A DNA stretch of 64,000 nucleotides from Candidula unifasciata (GCA_905116865.2 CAJHNH020007902.1:35001-99000), one strand, 5' to 3'. Counted from the first letter of the stretch, positions 10,136 to 21,594 are shown. Made by a program: numbers and translations. Notes: generated from the letters alone by a model not told the origin.

Positions 10136-10737
10136 AGGCTTTGAGCTCACATACATTTCGATGGCGAGAGTGATTAGCAATGAGGAGGCTTGGGGCTCAC
10201 AGCCTATAGCGATGGCGAGAGTGATTAGCAATGAGGAGGCTTGGAGCTCATAGCCTATAGCGATGACGAGAGTGATTAGCAATGAGGAGGCTTGGAGCTC
10301 ACAGCCTATAGCGATGACGAGAGTGATTAGCAATGAGGAGGCTTGGGGCTCACAGCCTATAGCGATGACGAGAGGGATTAGCAATGAGGAGGCTTGGGGC
10401 TCACAGCCTATAGCGATGACGAGAGGGATTAGCAATGAGGAGGCTTGGAGCTCACAGCCTATAGCGATGACGAGAGTGATTAGCAATGAGGAGGCTTGGG
10501 GCTCACAGCCTATAGCGATGACGAGAGTGATTAGCAATGAGGAGGCTTGGGGCTCACAGCCTATAGCGATGACGAGAGGGATTAGCAATGAGAAGGCTTA
10601 GAGCTCACAGCCTATAGCGATGACGAGAGTGATTAGCAATGAGGAGGCTTGGGGCTCACAGCCTATAGCGATGACGAGAGTGATTAGCAATGAGGAGGCT
10701 TGGAGCTCACAGCCTATAGCGATGACGAGAGTGATTA
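10136..10737. repeat. 51-bp minisatellite, first block (about 12 units)
   Basis: Tandem 51-bp unit containing GATTAGCAATGAGGAGGCTT and CTCACAGCCTATAGCGATGA. Because 51 is a multiple of 3, frames stay open on both strands (17-residue repeats such as MTRVISNEEAWSSQPIA), which mimics a repeat protein. Nothing suggests translation. Confidence 0.95.
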
Positions 10738-12006
10738 ACGAACGAACGAACGAACTTTATTTTCAAAGGGTCACAAATTGGGCACGCAGGCCCGTCTTAC
10801 ATTCGGCCCTTCCAGTCAACCATCTTTCGCACAGCAGTTGTATTTTACTAATAAAGCATGTTATGATCATATGATGTTATGCATATTATGAATATTATAA
10901 AAGAACACAAAAGCATGAGTTGTAAAGTGCATGCAAAAACCCACTCACCCACTCACTTACACACACAAACATGCATGCATACATTACATACATACATACA
11001 CAGATACATATAAACAAACATTCATACACACATACACACAGGCATACGTACACACAAACATACAGGCATACATACATACATTAATACATACATACGTAAT
11101 ACAGGCATACACACATACAGTCATAAATCCAGTCATGCATGGAGACACACACATGCACACACGGACACTCCCACAGAGGCACAAACACTCAGACAAAAAT
11201 ACAGACACACACACAGACACTTACATATAAACACACACAGGGAAACACACAGCACACATACGCAGACAAACATGCAGACACATACATACAGCCACATAGA
11301 CACACACACAGTCAAACACACACACACACAAATACAGACAAACAGGCAGACAAACACATACTGACACCCACAGAGACAAACACGCAGAAATACATATACA
11401 TACAAACACATAGAAATACACACGCAGACACATATATTCAGCACGCACAGACATATACTCTGACATGCAGACACATACAGACAACAAAGGGGCACACACA
11501 ACACACACAGAGAAACACACATAGACATGAACAGACAGACAGACACAAGCTGACACATACAGTCACGCAGACAGACATACAGACACCCACACACAGAGAT
11601 ACATACATACAGCCTCATAGACACACCCGCAGACAAAACACATAAACATACACAAGCAAACATGAAGACAAACACATACGGGGACACACACAGACACAAA
11701 CGAAGATATACACACAGTCACATCAAATATGCAGAAAAAGAAACCAGTTCACACTGAAACATACAGGTGGACATAGGCGGGAACATACACACATTCGCAC
11801 ATACACAAGGACACAGACGCATACATTCGCAGACACACACGCAGATACACAAGCAGACAAACAACATACTCAGAGTCATATATATACAAACACGCCTACA
11901 CATACATACATATCAAGCACACACGCGCGCGCAAACATACATATCACACACACCTTGTTTAATAATAAATTGATAATGCAATATGGGTTACATTACATTC
12001 AAGGTG
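10738..12006. mobile_element. Insertion splitting the 51-bp array (R10 tail plus CA-rich block)
   Basis: The array breaks after GAGTGATTA at 10737 and resumes with GCAATGAGG at 12007; the two halves join into one perfect unit, so everything between is inserted. The left end is an R10 repeat in minus orientation with a (CGAA)n tail at 10738-10756 (compare 34014-34152). 10930-11960 is a degenerate ACACATACA/ACACAGACA satellite. Long open frames there are Cys/Val or His/Thr repeat artefacts. Confidence 0.75.
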
Positions 12007-12551
12007 GCAATGAGGAGGCTTGGAGCCCACAGCCTATAGAGATGACGAGAGTGATTAGCAATGAGGAGGCTTGGAGCTCACAGCCCATGGCGATGACGAG
12101 AGTGATTAGCAATGAGGAGGCTTGGAGCTCACAGCCCATGGCGATGACGAGAGTGATTAGCAATGAGGAAGCTTGGAGCTCACAGCCTATAGCGATGACG
12201 AGAGTGATTAGCAATGAGGAGGCTTGGAGCTTATAGCCTATAGCGATGACGAGAGTGATTAGCAATGAGGAGGCTTGGAGCTCACAGCCTATAGCGATGA
12301 CGAGAGTGATTAGCAATGAGGAGGCTTGGGCTCACAGCCTATATCGATGACCAGAGTGATTAGCAATGAGGAGGCTTGGAGCTCACAGCCTATAGCGATG
12401 ACGAGAGTGATTAGCAATGAGGAGGCTTGGAGCTCACAGCCCATGGTGATGACGAGAGTGATTAGCAATGAGGAGGCTTGGAGCTCACAGTCTATAGCGA
12501 TGACGAGAGTGATTAGCAATGAGGAGGCTTGGAGCTCACAGCCCATGGCGA
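12007..12551. repeat. 51-bp minisatellite, second block (about 11 units)
   Basis: Same 51-bp unit as 10136-10737, with a CCCATGG variant of the CCTATAG segment in several units. Confidence 0.95.
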
Positions 12552-12570
12552 TGGCCCTAAGTCTCCTTAT

Positions 12571-12815
12571 TGCTGGTGGTTGGTTCTGCAGCGTCCTGTA
12601 AAGAATACGCAACTAACTAAACTGAGTTAAAAGTTTCTTTTATTTTACAAAACGTTGCGGAACCAACCCCAGCAATTTTTGGCTGTTGTGGTTTTTCTAG
12701 GCAAATGTTGGGTTCAGTAGTTTGCCATTGCCTACTGGACAGTGAGCTGTCGGCAAGACAAACCGCCCGCAGCTGGGATCGAACCCGGCACTCCGACATT
12801 ACGAAATTCGTCTGC
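12571..12815 (-). mobile_element. SINE1 copy (-) meeting a SINE1 3' end (+)
   Basis: 12571-12625 matches the plus-strand 3' end of SINE1 (GGTTGGTTCTGCAGCGTCCT). 12640-12815 is a minus-strand copy with B-box-like GGGTTCGATCCC (complement of GGGATCGAACCC) and the CTAGGCAAAT body. The two are tail to tail. Confidence 0.75.
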
Positions 12816-12829
12816 CCCTGAGAAAGGGC

Positions 12830-13130
12830 AGGACGTTACAATTTTTTTCTTCCATTATTAGGAGGAGTCGTGACGGAGCGACCAGACGCTTGCAGCGGAT
12901 CAGAAGGGCGTAGGTTCACTCCCCGGAAATTAAAAAAAAATGTTCTTGGCTCTCAGGTCGACCCAGCCTTGAGTGGGTACCGGCTGCAGTCCAGATAAGT
13001 AAAGGCGACCGGCCTGATGATGACCAAATCACCCATCTTGTGCCGATTGGTCTATAAAATTTAGGTCTAGCCCTATATGCCCTAAACGCCTAAAGGCGTG
13101 GTAAAGGGTCATTTACTTACTTATTGGGCC
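12830..13130 (+). mobile_element. SINE2 copy, plus orientation
   Basis: Near full length. A tRNA-like head (GAGCGACCAGACGCTTG; GTAGGTTCACTCCCC as B-box) is followed by AGGTCGACCCAGCCTTGAGT, GCCGATTGGTCTATAAAATT and CTAGCCCTATATGCCC. It ends near CGTGGTAAAGGGTC and a TTTACTTACTTA tail. Confidence 0.8.
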
Positions 13131-13565
13131 TAGTAACACGCTAGCCACTTCACGTGATGCATACCATTAAACAAAACAAGTTAACCGTATCGTGGCGTGG
13201 AAAAAAAAACAGGATGTAAGTTTTGTTCAAATCTGCCCCCTTGCTCTTGTCACCAAGGCCATATTAAATTGTTCTCGTTTTGTTCAAACCTGAAATGAAA
13301 ACGCGGGAATAGGTTGATGTACCTGACGCGCGCCAAGAGGAATGTTTCCCGCCTTGCTGTCTGCTCTTGTTGAAAGTTGTTGTCGTTTGTGTCCGTGTAT
13401 AGACTTGTCTGTTAGCAATCTGTGTAATGTTCTACAAAATGTGCTCGCAGCTTGAGAGGCGGATTCACGGAATGGGGGAAGAGTTTACTCAGTTGGTGAT
13501 AAATAAGAAACATCTATTTAAGTCAGCAAGTTGATAGTTCTGTGTTTTGTTTTGAAACACCCTCT
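13131..13565. other. Unassigned stretch
   Basis: No gene or repeat family recognised. Confidence 0.4.
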
Positions 13566-13810
13566 CTCCTTGCCAGTTTTGTGTTTTTACCCCCAGATCT
13601 GAGTTTTTATTTGACGCCTTGGGTTCAAACTTGGAAATTTGGGTTTTCAACAACAACAACAAAAATACCTCCTTATATAAAAGTGGGTTTCGTTTCCTAA
13701 CTGTAAAATGTGCACCTTTTAACTGTTTTTTCTTTGCCTATTTATTGCTTTTGTTTTTGTTCAGCTTAGCTGGGTTTTTCAAACAAACAAAAATCCCATT
13801 GGCAACCCTG
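13566..13810. mobile_element. MITE-2 copy, diverged
   Basis: Parallels 17271-17518 throughout (CAGATCTGAGTTTTTATTTG, CCTTATATAAAAGTGGGTTT, CTTAGCTGGGTTT) and ends CATTGGCAACCCTG. The left terminus is diverged (TTGCCAGTTTTGTG) and I see no clear site duplication. Confidence 0.7.
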
Positions 13811-13864
13811 CTTTTAAGTTACTTGCGTATCATTTACATTGCGATGGAGAATCAACATCGTCAT

Positions 13865-14075
13865 TTTTTTTGTTGCCGTTGTGGTTTGTCTAGGCAAATT
13901 ATACGTTAAATAGTTTGCCATTGCTCACTGAATGGTCAGCGCTCGGAACTCTGTGTCGAAACCAAAGCAAGACAAAGTCATAAACCGTCTGCAGCAGGAA
14001 TCAAAACCGGCACCCCGGCATTACGAAGCGAGTTCACAACGCCTAAACCACAGACACCGACTATTAATTACTTCT
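13865..14075 (-). mobile_element. SINE1 copy
   Basis: Minus-strand copy with GTCTAGGCAAAT, CTGCAGCAGGAATCAAAACC (mutated B-box region) and GGCATTACGAAGCGAG, as in 1767-2023. Confidence 0.75.
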
Positions 14076-14440
14076 AGGATTTCAAAATGTAGGATTAACA
14101 TCTCAAGAATGAGAAGCAAACAGGAGCAAATCCTAGAATTTCCGTTTAACAGTCTTATTAGAGCCCCTACTGTACCTTCCAGTGAGTGGCTAGGGTTTTC
14201 AGAATAGACAGGAGGAACAATGGAAGTTTATAAACCCTTGAAATTCAAAAGTAAACTTGCTGGCGAGATAAAACAACACTGACCCATTTCTCAGTGGGTT
14301 CGTTTGAACACTGGAAACAGAGATGCAATCACAGGAGAAATTCCTGGAAACATTTAGTTATAAATTCTTAAATGTCAAGAGTGTGTCCCCTGATGACAGT
14401 GCCATGTTTGTGATACTGTGACCTGTTTGTGTGCAGTCTC
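14076..14440. other. Unassigned stretch
   Basis: No gene or repeat family recognised. Confidence 0.4.
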
Positions 14441-14441
14441 T

Positions 14442-14790
14442 CTTCTTTTCTGCCTTTTTATCCCCCAATGGAGCATAGGCACTCATCAGATTCACGCCAA
14501 GTCGTTCTATCCTTCGCCATTACATGGAGGTCTCCCCGTGCCCCCCCCCCCTCCCCCTCCCCATCTTTCTAACCTCATTCTCCAGCTCTCTTCTCCATAT
14601 TTTTTTGGGTGGAGGCCTTCCTTTATTCCTATGCCATAGTGGGTTCCAATGCAAAGACATTCTAGTTATGCTGTTCTCCTTTTTTCTCAGTGTGTGTTCT
14701 ACCCAACGCCAGCGTCTTTTCCTCACCTCTTGGTCCACTGGAACCTGCTTAGTTCTCTCCCAAAGCTCTACATTAGTGAACTGTGTGTAG
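14442..14790 (-). mobile_element. LINE A 3'-end copy, 5'-truncated
   Basis: On the minus strand it encodes [20 protein letters not shown] and the following HWNPLWHRNKGRP tail, the C-terminus of the LINE A reverse transcriptase (compare 18452-19216). It contains frameshifts. Confidence 0.8.
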
Positions 14791-15640
14791 TAGATACGTC
14801 ATCATTATTTTAAGACAGCTGTGTCACTAATACACATTTTTACAGAAAGACAAACACAGGGGGGGGGGGGGGGGGGGGAGGCTAGGCCAAATGGAAACTG
14901 ACAGAGAAAAGGATTGTTAGGAACACAATACAAGAGGACATATATGGGGTAAGTGACAGATAGAAAGAAGGACAATACAGCCAGACGAACAGACAATCCA
15001 ACTGTTAGACAGACAGGTAAGTAGATGTATAAATAGATAGACAGATATGTAGCTATATAGAGGGATAGTTTATTTTTGGATAGGCGGGAAAACATTTTTT
15101 GTTTCGAGGGTTAGATTTTCTAGACACACTGATTAACACAGACACACACGCATACACAAACACACACACGCGCGCACACATGAAAGGTGACTGGGTAAAC
15201 CGTTTATACAAAAATCACAACAGAACAAAAAACCCCAAACTAATTATCTCACCAAGCAGATTTAATTAAGATCCTTATTTTAATGTTGCCATTTAGAACA
15301 TAGAAAGATGCCGTTCTGTCAATATTTGGCTCGCCGACATCACATCTGCTTAAACAACGTCAACATAGCTTAATGGATTTGGTCACAACATCGTACGGCA
15401 ATTCGCTTCACTGTTGTTGCTAAGTGAAACCGTTATTGAAACTGGCAGAAAGTGAGCAGGGGTACAAAACCAAACAGAGCAATTCAGTAGGCACAGGACA
15501 GCATGTGGATTATATGTAATGTTGAAAACATGAAAAACTGGGATAAACAAAGGTAGTTGAGTTAGAGTCAAGAACTGATATCGCAGCACTAGGGGCAATC
15601 CGAAGGAAAAGCTAACAGTTAATATCATCATCATCATAAA
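14791..15640. other. Low-complexity stretch, no gene seen
   Basis: Contains a G run (14860-14878), a GACAGACAGGTAAGTAGATG-type tetranucleotide patch (14950-15070) and CA patches (15130-15180). The rest is unassigned. A short (ATC)n tract at 15625-15640 is the tail of the next LINE. Confidence 0.5.
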
Positions 15641-16015
15641 CCACTTCTGCCATTAAGCGGCGTGGGGGAGGAATAATTTGCGATCCAGTGCACGTTGGCT
15701 GCCATTGGCTATTGTCTTGCCGTGAAGGCGTAGAGTGTCTTTAATGTTGTCGATCCATGTTTTCCTCGGTCGTCCTCTTGCTCTTGTAGTTGATCTTCTG
15801 AGATGTAGTGCTTGTGATGGTGTTTGATCTTGCGGCATTCTAACGAATAGGCCAAACCACTTGATCTGATGTTTCTCGATGAATCTAGTACAATGTGTCG
15901 TTCCCACAATTTGTCCGATAGTTTCATTATTCACTCGATCTCGGATGGTTAGGTTGGCTGCTTTTCTCAGGCACCTCCTCTCGCAGGTGGTAATTTTGCG
16001 TATATGGGCTTTAGA
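15641..16015 (-). pseudogene. LINE E C-terminal fragment
   Basis: The minus-strand open frame 15934-15653 reads NNETIGQIVGTTHCTRFIEK, then IKWFGLFVRM, RARGRPRKTWIDNIKDTLRL and a stop after LFLPHAA. It is nearly identical to the copy at 62980-63290. IKWFGH-VRM and RGRPRKTW are typical of the region after the reverse transcriptase in several LINEs. A (GAT)n tail follows its 3' end. Confidence 0.85.
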
Positions 16016-16799
16016 GAGTGTCCATGTTTGGCACTCGTTGAAACATTACGATTAAAAAAAAAATCAAAAAAAAAAAAAAAACAACAAGCCGCGAGACAAG
16101 AATGTTTGAAATCCATTGCAGCCTGCCTTTATTGTGGGATCGGTACCCGAATGATTGATTTATTGATTGCGATAACATTTTATGATTTCAGTTGCCCAAA
16201 GAGCAGCTCAAATATACCGGTAGTTGAAAATAAATCGGCACCGCAAAGGGTGACAAAGCATTTGACTTTATGGAATGTGTGTGGGGTGATGGGGGGAGAC
16301 GGAGTGTCCTTGCCCTGGGTAACCACGTAGCAACGGACAACAAACATTGATACTGTTTCGTTCTGGTATTGTGGGTTACAGTAACAGGCCATCTGTAAAA
16401 GGTGTCCCTTTGTATGGTGGTGGAGCTGTCAGGCCAGGAAAGGGTGTGACTGGTTGACTTTGTAGTAACCTGACAACAGATAACAAACAGTGTTGTTCTG
16501 TCGTTCTCATATACGGTGGGCCTTTTAGAGCGGTAAAATGTTATAGGAAGCCCCCAGGGGCTCTAAGCCTTGTTTGAGGGTGTAGTAGCAGTTGTAGTAG
16601 AAGTGATAGTAGTTGTAGCAGTAGTTATAGTAGTTGTATCGGTAATAATATACTTAATGGAAACTATGTATATTTACACTAACAGTCAAACAGTAACTTT
16701 GATACATGACTGGCGATAGTCGCTTAACCTCCAAAAACATTGGAGGGTTGGCTATCCTCGATAGGCCTACGTTTTATTTAGGAGCTTAGTAGTAGTATT
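16016..16799. other. Unassigned stretch
   Basis: Holds an A-rich run (16050-16081) and an AGTAGTTGT trinucleotide patch (16580-16640). No gene seen. Confidence 0.4.
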
Positions 16800-16985
16800 A
16801 ATCCCAGGTCGACACAGCCTTGAGTGGGTACCGGGTGCAGTTCTGAGAAGTAAAGGCGACCGGCGTGAAGCTGACCAACATCGCCCATCTTGTGCCGATT
16901 GGTCTTTCAAAATATGTCTAGCCCTATATGCCCTATACGCCTTAGGGGGTGAAAAGGGACCTTTACTTTTTTAGTAGTATTAATA
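16800..16985 (+). mobile_element. SINE2 3' portion
   Basis: Contains CAGGTCGACACAGCCTTGAG, GTGCCGATTGGTCTTTCAAA and TCTAGCCCTATATGCCC; the tRNA-like head is missing. Confidence 0.75.
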
Positions 16986-17262
16986 ATAATAATATAATAT
17001 TCAATATAGTAACAACAATAATAACACAAATAATAAAAGCACATACTAAACAGCACTAGAATATTATACTTTCTTCGAAAAAAAAAATGAATTTCAAATA
17101 TAGATACTTATAAAGAAAACGTCTGTAGCTGCTTGAGAGACGCCGTCAAGTCACCAGTTCAACCCCTCATTCCGCCCTTATCCCGGCCCCCACACCAAAA
17201 TAAAAAAAAAACCGACCCATTAGTTTCGGGGTGGGGCTGCTACAAAGACCTTAATCCACAGA

Positions 17263-17526
17263 CTCCTACGCAGGGCTGCCAATGCTTGGGTTTTTCCCTC
17301 AGATCTGGGTTTTTATTTGACGCCCCGGTTAAATCTGGGTTTTTTTTTTAAATATATCCTTATATAAAAGTGGTAAATGTTTCGTTTCGTAACTACAAAT
17401 TTTGTACATTTTTAACAATCTGGGTTTTTAATTTTGTTTTCTTGTTCTTTGTCTATGTATTGCTTGGGTTTTTGCTTAGCGAAGCTGGGTTTGAAAAAAA
17501 ATCCTATTGGCAGCCCTGCTCCTACG
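17263..17526. mobile_element. MITE-2 with perfect 8-bp TSD
   Basis: The element is 17271-17518 (248 bp), with inverted ends CAGGGCTGCCAAT and ATTGGCAGCCCTG. CTCCTACG is duplicated on both sides (17263-17270, 17519-17526). An 8-bp duplication and CAGGG ends point to a hAT-type non-autonomous element. There is no coding capacity. Confidence 0.92.
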
Positions 17527-17924
17527 TCTCTGGACCGTGTGTGTGCAGACACGGACCCCTGTCACTGTCTTTTGTGTCCGCTTCTGCTCTTACCTTATCA
17601 TCGCCTAGAGAGCGGCTGGAAAACCATAAAACAATATATCTAGATTATCTTTGCACTGGGCAAAGAAATAAAGACACAAAAATAACAACAACAGAAATTG
17701 AAAAGATGTCAAAAATGTGGGGTGAGCTGCATGACATAGTCCCGAATATAAAAATTTGGCATGAGTTGGTTGCGGGTCTACTCTCCATAAGTGGGTAACA
17801 CCCAGAAGAAAAACTTAAATTCAAATCAAGGTAGTACTTGCTGTAGGTAGTAGTAGTAGTACAATAGTTTTGTCGCCCAGCTTCTGAGTTGAGCGCATGG
17901 CGTGACACTGTGAGCTACGTGTGT
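17527..17924. other. Unassigned stretch
   Basis: No gene or repeat family recognised. A short AGTAGTAGT patch lies at 17848-17862. Confidence 0.4.
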
Positions 17925-18215
17925 TTTTTTGTTGGCACAGTAGCGGAGCAACTATGGGGTGACCCGTTCGCTATGAAGCTGAAACTAGGATTACCAGATT
18001 ACCAGTAGTAGTAAATTTTACACCACTAGGACGTCACACAAGCGATAAACACCCGATGACATGAAGTGCAACCATGCGGATGAGTATCACCCGTGGAAAG
18101 GTCCCGAAAACCGCGCTCAGCCATTAGGTCATATTTATGGCCGGGCTATATTGCGGCCCCTGGTAAAAGCTAGGGTGGGGCTTCAAACTAACGAACAATT
18201 GCATCCCATTGCTGT
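17925..18215. repeat. R6 fragment followed by R3
   Basis: 17925-18010 repeats the start of the window (GTTGGCACAGTAGCGGAGCA). 18015-18215 is R3 (CCACTAGGACGTCACACAAG, ATAAACACCCGATGAC, GGCCGGGCTATATTGCGGCC). Confidence 0.65.
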
Positions 18216-18224
18216 AGGCCGTGA

Positions 18225-18404
18225 GCTCCTCAATTATAACAAGGGCTTTACCGAATAGTGATTTTTACCGAATACGAATAACGGGACCAACTATTCGGCC
18301 GAATTCTAGATGTTTTTCACGCAAATGTAGATGTTTTTAGATATTTTTTGACTCCGTTTTAGATGTGTTTTTTTGTTGTTGTCAAAGAAAAGTGGCAACA
18401 CTGG
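18225..18404. mobile_element. GAATAGT-palindrome repeat and hAT-1 end fragment
   Basis: 18245-18300 has inverted GAATAGTGATTTTTACCGAA and ACTATTCGGCC motifs, shared with 63740-63805. From 18302 to 18404 the sequence matches the right end of hAT-1 (TCTAGATGTTTTTCACGCAA to AGTGGCAACACTG). The left part of that hAT copy is missing. Confidence 0.65.
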
Positions 18405-18477
18405 TTACAGCACTTTTGCTTTCAGTAAAATACTGGTTGCCATCAGGATTTTTACCATAGGGAAAATATGTGTGCCT

Positions 18478-18601
18478 GTTGAGTGTCTGTTGCTAAGGCG
18501 TTGCGAACCCATTTCGTAATGATGGGGTGCTGGGTTCGATCCCCGCTGCGGACAGTTTGTCTTGCGTTGATTTTGACAGTGATACTGACAGCTGTCAGTT
18601 T
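18478..18601 (+). mobile_element. SINE1 5' half, interrupted by LINE A
   Basis: tRNA-like head with B-box-like GGGTTCGATCCCC and body to GACAGCTGTCAGTTT, where the LINE enters. The rest of the SINE continues at 21128. Confidence 0.88.
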
Positions 18602-21140
18602 CTCGTCTTCTTCTTCTGCCTTTCTATCCCCCAATGGAGCATAGGTCCTCAACAAACTCCCACCAAGTCGTTCTATCCTTCGCCATTGCATGGAGCTCTC
18701 CCCATGTACTTCCCATCTTTCTAACCTCATTCTCCAGCTCTCTTCACCATATGTTTTTGGCCTTCCTTTATTCCTTTGCCACTGTGGGTTCCAATGCAAA
18801 GACATTCAAGTTATGCTGTTCTCCTGTTTTCTCAGTGTGTGTCCTATCCAACGCCAGCGTCTTTTCCTCACCTCCTGATCCACTGGAGCCTGTTTAATTC
18901 TCTCCCAAAGTTCTACATTATTTATTCTATCATACCATTTTATTCCCTCTATTCTGCGCAGGCACCAGTTAATGAATATCTGTAATTTATTAGTAATTGC
19001 CTTAGTTGTTCTCCATGTTTCCGCCCAATACAAAAGTACTGATTTGACATTAGAATTACAAATTTTTAGTTTAGTATTTCTTTTAATTTCTTTTGACCTC
19101 CACAAATTCCCTAGTGCTATGAAAGCTCTTCTTGCCTTTTGTATTCTTATTTTAATATCTCTATCAGTTCCTCCATCTTTATCTACATTACTGCCCAAAT
19201 AGATGTACGACTCCACGACTTGGAGTGGGGTGCCATTAAAAAAAAAACATTACTATTTGCCTGATTTATTCTTATTATGTTTGTCTTTCCTTTATGGATT
19301 TTGAGACCAAGCTGCTGTGAACTCGCATCAAGTATATTTAATTTATCTTGCATCTGATTCCGTGAATGGGACAGAAGAGCAATATCATCAGCGAAATCCA
19401 GATCATCAAGCTGTTTTGTAGGGGTCCACTGAATTCCATTCTTGATGTTAGCAGTTACTGTTTTCATAGTCCAGTCTATAGCCAGTAGAAATAAGAGAGG
19501 CGACAAAAGACATCCCTGTCGCACACCTGTTTTTATTTCAAATGTATCTGTTGTTCATGAAGAACTCGACATTTCATGTCTTTATATGTTGCCTTTACTA
19601 AGTTGATAATTTTCTGTGGGATTCCATAGTGCCCCATCAATTTCCAGAGAGATTCCCTATCAATGCTGTCAAATGCTTTTTCATAGTCTATAAATCCAAT
19701 GTAAAGTGGTGAGTTCAGTTCAATGTTTTGGTCTATTAAAATACGTAATGTGGCCATCTAGTCAGTATCGGATCTGTTTGACCGAAAACCTACCTGCTCA
19801 TCTCTTAGCATTTTATCAATAGCATCTTTTAATCTTTCCAAAATAATTCTACTTAATATTTTTCCAGGGACTGACAGCAACATAATTCCTCTATAGTTTT
19901 CACACTCCTGTAGATCACCTTTTTTGTGCAGTTTCACAAGATATCCTTCTCTCTAGTCTGCTAGTATTTCTTCGGTCTCCCAGACTTTACTGAATAATCT
20001 ATGTAGCAATTCTGTTGATGTGTTTACGTTGGCCCTGATGGCTGCAGCTGGGATACCATCTGGGCCTGCCGCCTTTCCTTCCTTGCGAAGATTGATGGCT
20101 TTTCTAATTTCCTCTTTGGATGGTATCTCACAGTTGATATCCAGTTCCATTTCTAAAGGCTGGATATCTGGGGGAACCTCTGGGCCTGGTCTATTTAGAA
20201 ACAATTCAAAATATTCAACCCATCTGTCCATTTGATCTTTAGTGTTAGTAAGTGCCTTTCCTTGACTATTTTTGATTGATCCAGTTGGCTGACTATATTT
20301 GCCAACTAATTTTCTTGTGTTACTGTAAAGTTCTCTGAGGTTTCCTTTTGCTGCTGCTGTCTCCGCTTCTTGTGCTAGATCATTTAGATATTTCACTTTA
20401 TCTGTCCTTATATGCCTCCTAACTTCCTTATTGGCTTCTGGGTATTTATTCTGAGCTCTAGCTTTAGCAGCTTTAGTTTTGCTATTGTTTAAGTCTGCCT
20501 TTTTACTTTTCCTATCTTCAATCAGTTTAATGGTTTCTGGTGTTATCCACGCTTTATGTTTCCGTTTTTTCTTGCCAAGAATTCTACGCAAGATTCATTC
20601 CAAATTCCTTTGATCTGATCCCAGCAGACTTCTGTGCTGACATCTTTAGCTAACTGCTGCAACACCTGGTACTTATTAGAGACTGTAACTGAAAACTGCT
20701 CCTTAACTTCTTTATCCCTGATATTACCTACATTATATTGATTTCTATGATTATAAGATGTTATATATTTGCCTAGTTTCAACTTGATTTTGCTTACCAC
20801 CAGAAAATGGTCAGTAAAACATTTTGTTAATACATAGGTGATCAATTTAATTAGTTGTCTTATGGTCTGGTGATTCCCATGTTGCCTTGTGTATTCTTTA
20901 ATGGGTAAAAATACTTCCACCAATAACAGACTGGTTTCCTACACAAACATTTTTTGAACAATTCTCCATTTTCTTTCATTTCTCCTAGACCATGTCTTTC
21001 CATAATTTCGTCATAACCTATGTTGTCTGATCCTATCTTAGCATTCAGGTCACCCATAAAATTTTTTTAATTGCCCCTTCTTTCATTATTTATATTATTT
21101 TAAAGCTGCATGTAAAATTCTTCCTGCCAGCTGTCAGTTT
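18589..21140 (-). mobile_element. LINE A insertion with 13-bp TSD
   Basis: The non-LTR element occupies 18602-21127 (2526 bp) on the minus strand. CAGCTGTCAGTTT is duplicated at 18589-18601 and 21128-21140. The 3' end at the left has a GAAGAAGAAGA tail. The 5' end is truncated inside the endonuclease domain. It sits inside a SINE1 copy, so it is younger than that SINE. Confidence 0.93.
18602..21057 (-). pseudogene. LINE A endonuclease/reverse transcriptase, broken ORF
   Basis: Reading the minus strand from 21057: MGDLNAKIGSDNIGYDE (end of an APE-type endonuclease), a linker with AWITPETIKLIEDRKSKK, then reverse-transcriptase blocks KEGKAAGPDGIP (about 20080), GYLVKLHKKGDLQECENYRG (about 19930), IDYEKAFDSIDRESLW (about 19680), RQGCLLSPLLF (about 19520), DFADDIALLSHS with the catalytic FADD (about 19395), and the C-terminal [11 protein letters not shown] and [11 protein letters not shown]. 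In-frame stops near 19950 and 19756 and frameshifts near 20870, 19540, 19230 and 18800 kill it. The family resembles RTE/CR1-like LINEs common in invertebrates; the clade is not settled by eye. Confidence 0.88.
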
Positions 21141-21250
21141 AGTGAAAGTAAAATTTGCTTAGAAAAACCACACCAGTCGAAAAAATCTGGGGTTGGTTCT
21201 GCAACGTCCTGTGAAGTATACGTTTTTATAAGGAGTAGAAAATTATAGGG
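21128..21250 (+). mobile_element. SINE1 3' half
   Basis: Continues the SINE broken at 18601: TTTGCTTAGAAAAACCACAC, then GGTTGGTTCTGCAACGTCCT and a short tail. Confidence 0.88.
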
Positions 21251-21594
21251 AAGAGAAAAAGTTGGTAAGAAACAACAATTAATTTGAAGTATACGCAACT
21301 ATCTTAACTGTACCACGTTCCCGTTGAATACAGCAAAATACATGTTTACCCTTGTCGTAACCCATCCTTCCTTGTCGGAACCGCTCTTAATTCCGAGCTC
21401 AAGAATATCCTTGAGAGAATGTTTCATCTGTCGACAGAGAGATTTTGATTGAGATGAAAAAAAGGACAGTTTTAATACCCTGGCCACATCAAAAGACATC
21501 AGGCACTAATTAAAACCAGATTCCCTCGTGTTGATTGTGACGCTACATTTTGTACATCTCCTATCTACCCCCCTTACCCCTACCCTTTTTCCAC
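21251..21594. other. Unassigned stretch
   Basis: No gene or repeat family recognised. Confidence 0.4.

Noticed and set aside
10984..11699. Cys/Val-rich frames resembling cysteine-rich peptides
   Set aside because: They come from TGTGTATG/CACATACA satellite sequence; all frames show the same composition.
10106..12612. Open frames of 17-residue repeats on both strands, resembling a repeat protein
   Set aside because: The 51-bp unit is a multiple of three and lacks stops in several frames. Both strands are open equally and the frames begin and end with the array.
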